Below are positions 62,969 through 64,000 of a stretch of DNA of 64,000 nucleotides, in pieces. The translations under genes and the position numbers were made by a program. Source of the stretch: Ectobacillus panaciterrae DSM 19096 (GTDB lineage: Bacteria > Bacillota > Bacilli > Bacillales > Bacillaceae_G); assembly GCF_000430785.1 (NCBI RefSeq), contig NZ_KE387246.1, forward strand, positions 237,936 through 301,935, read 5' to 3'. The notes under the pieces were generated by a model. The model was not told where the DNA came from. It did not search any database and saw nothing but the letters and a program-made list of their open reading frames with translations. How positions within the stretch are numbered: position 1 is the stretch's first letter; every line of letters starts with the position of its first letter.

Positions 62969-63922
62969 TTATTCTAACCTCTCTAAAAATTTAATAACGT
63001 ATTTTTTCATTTGATTCATACCTGGTTGCTCGATTGGAAAATGTCCTGCTCCTTCTAAAATCACACATTTTTTTTCACAAGCCAAACGGTTGAAAAAAGG
63101 TTCACTGATAGAAAACGGAGTCATTGGATCTATCTCAGGATGAATGAGTAAAACCGGGCATATATTAAAATGTTCAGGTTCAACTTCGGGTTTAAAGTTC
63201 AGGAAGGTTCGCAGTAAGCGCAGAGGGATTTTTATTCCAGCTGCATGTGGGTCATTCATAATTAGTTTGGTCAAGTCTGAGTTATTTGTAATTAAGTGCA
63301 TTCTCGAAACAGCAGTAATAGGAATACGCAGAGGATCAAGCCCAAACGATAACAAATCCATCAAAATTTTACCGAAACGACTAGTGAATGTATTCGGAGC
63401 CAATTGATCTCGAACTTTTTGACTTCTAGTATCGATAAATGTAGTCGCAATGAGTCCTTTAATTTGCTTGCTCTTTACGGCAGTGTGATAAGCTAACATT
63501 CCTCCAATACTTGTACCGAGTAAGACAATAGGCTTACCATCACGTTGGATTTCGTATTGGATGAAATCTGAAAGAATTTGAATCCAAAGCGAATAATCTG
63601 TAAATTTTGCAGATTCGCTATAACTTAGACCATAAGGTGGGAGATCAGGGGACACTACTTCATATCCGTGTTGCTGTAGCATCATTGCATATGGTGCCAG
63701 TAACCTTCCGTTTCCTCCAGCACCGTGAATCAAGATCACTTTTATTTTTGAATGTATAGCCTGCATTCGATCGACATGTATATGAAAACTATTCCATTTC
63801 CACCATTCTTCTAAGGGTAAATTTTTTTCATCCAAACGTATTTCTTCAGGTATATAGTTTTGATATTGTCTCCAATATAAAACGGAGTTATTATACGTTA
63901 AACGCCGATCTGTTGTTTCCAA
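62969..63922 (-). CDS. Alpha/beta-hydrolase
   Basis: 317 aa. Oxyanion motif VILIHGAGGNG, nucleophile elbow GTSIGGML (Ser), Asp in HPEIDPMTPFS and His in EGAGHFPIEQPG. It probably is an esterase, lipase-like or haloperoxidase-like enzyme acting on a small substrate; none is evident. There is no signal peptide. TTG start after GGAGAGGG. The C-terminal stop nearly touches repeat copy 13. Confidence 0.87.
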   Translation of the reverse strand: METTDRRLTYNNSVLYWRQYQNYIPEEIRLDEKNLPLEEWWKWNSFHIHVDRMQAIHSKIKVILIHGAGGNGRLLAPYAMMLQQHGYEVVSPDLPPYGLSYSESAKFTDYSLWIQILSDFIQYEIQRDGKPIVLLGTSIGGMLAYHTAVKSKQIKGLIATTFIDTRSQKVRDQLAPNTFTSRFGKILMDLLSFGLDPLRIPITAVSRMHLITNNSDLTKLIMNDPHAAGIKIPLRLLRTFLNFKPEVEPEHFNICPVLLIHPEIDPMTPFSISEPFFNRLACEKKCVILEGAGHFPIEQPGMNQMKKYVIKFLERLE

Positions 63923-64000
63923 TATTCCCTCTCCTTATTCCTTATATATGAGAATCACTATCATTTGATTGTATTCTATTTCACTCTTAACTCTCAGTCA

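Overview
This window comes from a low-to-moderate GC, endospore-forming member of the Bacillales. The evidence is strong AGGAGG-type ribosome binding sites, T-box leaders, frequent TTG/GTG starts, a gerABC-type germinant receptor, a spore-coat transglutaminase, the Gram-positive type of pel operon, an AnsR/ansA/aspA locus, FapR- and CcpA-like sites and phaQ-phaP. I could not fix the genus by eye.

Layout. 0.1-1.6 kb: proB behind a proline T-box on the minus strand. 1.7-10.6 kb: a pel exopolysaccharide operon (epimerase, pelD, pelE, PelA-type deacetylase, pelF, pelG and a separate PelA-type hydrolase). 10.9-17.6 kb: accessory DNA with a tnpB-only IS605-type element, a macrolide-type glycosyltransferase, tgl, IS-end remnants and a reduced pha locus (phaQ, phaP, 3' stub of phaJ). 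18-24 kb: DUF1259 protein, small membrane proteins, a viroplasmin/RNase H protein, an MgtC protein, gene stubs and a 539-bp terminal-repeat element with a 59-aa gene. 24-29.5 kb: 5'-nucleotidase divergent from phnD-phnC-phnE-phnE. 29.6-41.7 kb: cytochrome-like membrane protein, T-box-controlled amino-acid permease, FapR-type fabH plus fabZ, EamA, LysR/DUF554, DUF347, MarR and a gltP-type symporter with a cre site. 42.2-45.5 kb: ansR, ansA, aspA. 45.6-49.6 kb: germinant receptor operon with a fourth tiny gene. 50.7-54.5 kb: CitS/MalK-type two-component system and a 2-hydroxycarboxylate transporter. 54.9-58.9 kb: TauE-type exporter and a Fur-type iron-siderophore uptake operon without ATPase. 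59.8-64 kb: secreted phytase-like esterase, CHRD protein, transglutaminase-like protein and an alpha/beta hydrolase.

The most striking feature is not a gene. A repeat of about 160-200 bp occurs 13 times between 9.5 and 63 kb, always between genes. It has terminal inverted repeats (TATAYRAGTGAAT type) next to TA dinucleotides and a conserved core with a hairpin whose arms vary in a compensated way while the loop changes length. One copy (23.26-23.45 kb) can be compared with a matching unoccupied sequence at 37.7 kb, which shows insertion at TA. This points to a miniature element mobilised by an IS630/Tc1-type transposase, or a mobile structured RNA. Other copies are split by a gene, interrupted by an IS110-family fragment, or sit inside operons (ansA/aspA, fabH/fabZ, pelG/hydrolase). 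Several 3'-end-only gene stubs, a tgl reading frame that ends inside an IS end and a phaJ stub show heavy deletion around these elements.
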